NCBI GenBank assembly: GCA_035944115.1
Contig: DASZBJ010000038.1
Span: 42,207-106,206, forward strand
DNA from: Candidatus Babeliales bacterium
GTDB taxonomy: Bacteria; Babelota; Babeliae; Babelales; Vermiphilaceae
Reading direction: 5' to 3'
Length of the DNA: 64,000 bases
Part shown: positions 62,847 to 64,000 of the stretch, piece after piece
Layout: each line of letters opens with the position of its first letter
How positions within the stretch are numbered: the stretch's first letter is position 1
The notes under the pieces: generated by a model
The model's input: the letters and a program-made list of their open reading frames with translations, nothing else
Databases searched by the model: none
What the model was told of the DNA's origin: nothing
Program-made: the position numbers and the translations under genes

Positions 62847-63566
62847 ATGAATAGTTCGTCTAAAAAAGTTGTATATGCTTTGTTGTTTTCAGTTGGGGCA
62901 GCACAGATGCAGTATGCGGTTGCTGTAGAATTCGATCAGGTGTGCGAATCAGTGGGAAAAGGCCTTGTCCAAGTACTTTCTTTCGCGCGTGATACTACAT
63001 GTTCAGCAGGAGGTAGTGTAAAAAATGGTGTCGTTGCAGCCGCAACTGGGGTAAAAGATGGCACGGTTGCTGTGGGAAGAGCAATAAAAACCAGTGTTGG
63101 GACTCTTGTTGGCGGGGCTTGTTTATTGGCTGTTCCGATTGTTGTGGGTGGTAAACATTTTATTCTGAAAGATATCTTACACTATCATGAATCGTACAAA
63201 GCAGATGTTTTGGAAGCGATTAAAGATCATCAATTTGAAAAGCCAGAAAGTTATAAATATAATAAATATGGGCGTAGGGTGCAGGCAGCGGAAGATCAGG
63301 GGTCTGAAAATACGCCAGTTGACGATAAAGCGGCTGCAAATAAGGTTATAGAGGAAATGCAGCATGCAAACAATCAATTCTATAAAGATTTGCATGAATT
63401 AAGTATTAAATTGGATAGACAATGTGCTGCTACAAGAAACATGGCGCAAATAGGAGATATAGCATTATTTTTAGCAGTGCCTTTATCAGTTGTTGGTTCA
63501 ATTATTATCTATAAAATGTGGTTTGAAAAAGAGGCTGAAGTTGAAAAAACGGTGAAAAATAGCTAG
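62847..63566 (+). CDS. Exported/membrane protein of unknown function
   Basis: 239 residues, with GAGGAA upstream. Signal peptide about 1-27 (AQMQYAVA|VE). A Gly/Val/Thr-rich stretch (about 40-95, with three GV.. repeats such as KNGVVAAATGVKDGTVAVGRAIK) leads to a membrane segment, then a charged helical domain and a C-terminal helix (IALFLAVPLSVVGSIIIYKMWFEKEAE). Its order of parts parallels the 61572 gene, including the YKMWF/YQTWL motif after the helix, so they are probably paralogues. No known family. Confidence 0.6.
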   Translation: MNSSSKKVVYALLFSVGAAQMQYAVAVEFDQVCESVGKGLVQVLSFARDTTCSAGGSVKNGVVAAATGVKDGTVAVGRAIKTSVGTLVGGACLLAVPIVVGGKHFILKDILHYHESYKADVLEAIKDHQFEKPESYKYNKYGRRVQAAEDQGSENTPVDDKAAANKVIEEMQHANNQFYKDLHELSIKLDRQCAATRNMAQIGDIALFLAVPLSVVGSIIIYKMWFEKEAEVEKTVKNS

Positions 63567-63741
63567 TTCTCTATGCCTAACCAGCAGAAAGCAGTTATTT
63601 TAGGGCGTTTTTCCAATAGGGCATAAACTTATTTTTCTACTTTATTTGACAAAGAATTAAATGTCTTTAATCTAAAGATAATAGAAATCAAAATTGATCG
63701 ATCTTTTCAATAAGTCAATTTTGATATTAATTTCGGAATAT

Positions 63742-63818
<77 letters not shown>

Positions 63819-63832
63819 AGAAAATCAAAATT

Positions 63833-63860
63833 AAGGCCTTGTATTTACAAGGCCTTTTTC
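63833..63860 (+). terminator. Terminator after tRNA-fMet
   Basis: AAGGCCTTG (63833-63841) pairs perfectly with CAAGGCCTT (63848-63856), followed by TTTC. Confidence 0.9.
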
Positions 63861-63863
63861 ATT

Positions 63864-64000
63864 AGACCTCTTCTGAAACCATAAAATTTATGGCATACTC
63901 ATGATCTGTTTATATAAAAAAAGGTTATGAGAACATGAAATATGAAAAATTAAAATCATCATCAGAGGCACAATTTCGCAGAGTAACTGGGGTCAAGCGC
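63864..64000 (+). mobile_element. Left end of an insertion sequence (cut by window edge)
   Basis: The stretch from about 63864 (AGACCTCTTCTGAAACC) looks like an IS terminus, followed by a short leader and a transposase start. The match to a known IS is from memory; the right end and inverted repeat are outside the window. It sits immediately after the tRNA-fMet terminator. Confidence 0.5.
63935..64000 (+). CDS. Transposase, N-terminal fragment (cut by window edge)
   Basis: 22 codons from the ATG at 63935, MKYEKLKSSSEAQFRRVTGVKR. This resembles the N-terminal helix-turn-helix start of IS5-group DDE transposases (pattern YEKL..LS...FRRLTGV). The frame is open at the window edge. Only the first residues are visible, so the family call is tentative. 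Confidence 0.5.
   Translation, partial: MKYEKLKSSSEAQFRRVTGVKR

Overview
The window is A+T-rich bacterial chromosome with dense coding and short gaps. Housekeeping genes (aspS, infB, nusA, uvrB, nrdAB, valS, ybeY, ruvA, mnmE, rng, gatB, acpS) sit among an unusually large share of genes for exported proteins of unknown function. Pal, TolC, two likely outer-membrane barrels, a WecA/MraY-type transferase and a NamZ-type muramidase point to a Gram-negative envelope with peptidoglycan. Ankyrin repeats, an exported Lon-like protease, exported sulfotransferases, a Chlamydia-like class Ic NrdB and a Rickettsia-like ValRS suggest a host-associated or intracellular bacterium. My best guess is Candidatus Dependentiae (TM6). 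That is an inference from gene style; no 16S rRNA gene is present.

Layout. 1-8.8 kb: aspS (cut by the window edge), a barrel protein, nfo, and a wecA-like/infB/nusA block on the minus strand. 8.87-9.18 kb: a strong candidate replication origin, with an A/T-only stretch, a G-rich spacer and seven TTATCCACC boxes in two opposed clusters; G/C strand bias appears to switch here. 9.5-20.8 kb: minus-strand genes for an exported clostripain-like peptidase, a shortened ComEC, an exported ankyrin protein, UvrB, small exported or membrane proteins, and an exported ankyrin/AAA+/AAA+/Lon-protease fusion. 21-26.5 kb: a small membrane protein, NamZ, and class I ribonucleotide reductase whose beta subunit lacks the radical tyrosine. 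26.6-28 kb: exported thioredoxin and two cysteine-rich secreted peptides. 28-32.5 kb: a complete TolC/MacA/permease/ATPase efflux operon. 32.5-36.3 kb: exported HD hydrolase, Rpn-type nuclease, two tandem exported sulfotransferases. 36.5-51.6 kb: mostly core genes, with a toxin-antitoxin pair, tRNA-Gly, jag-mnmE, a glycolipid glycosyltransferase, Pal, RNase G and GatB. 51.8-63.6 kb: two clusters of small exported/membrane proteins, a 930-residue exported protein beside a barrel protein, comM and acpS; one small gene here looks frameshifted. 63.7-64 kb: initiator tRNA and the left end of an insertion sequence.

The most unusual items are the tandem-AAA Lon fusion with a signal peptide, the origin-like region, the paired exported sulfotransferases and the Y-to-F NrdB. 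All gene calls rest on recognised motifs and start-site context read by eye; no database search was run.
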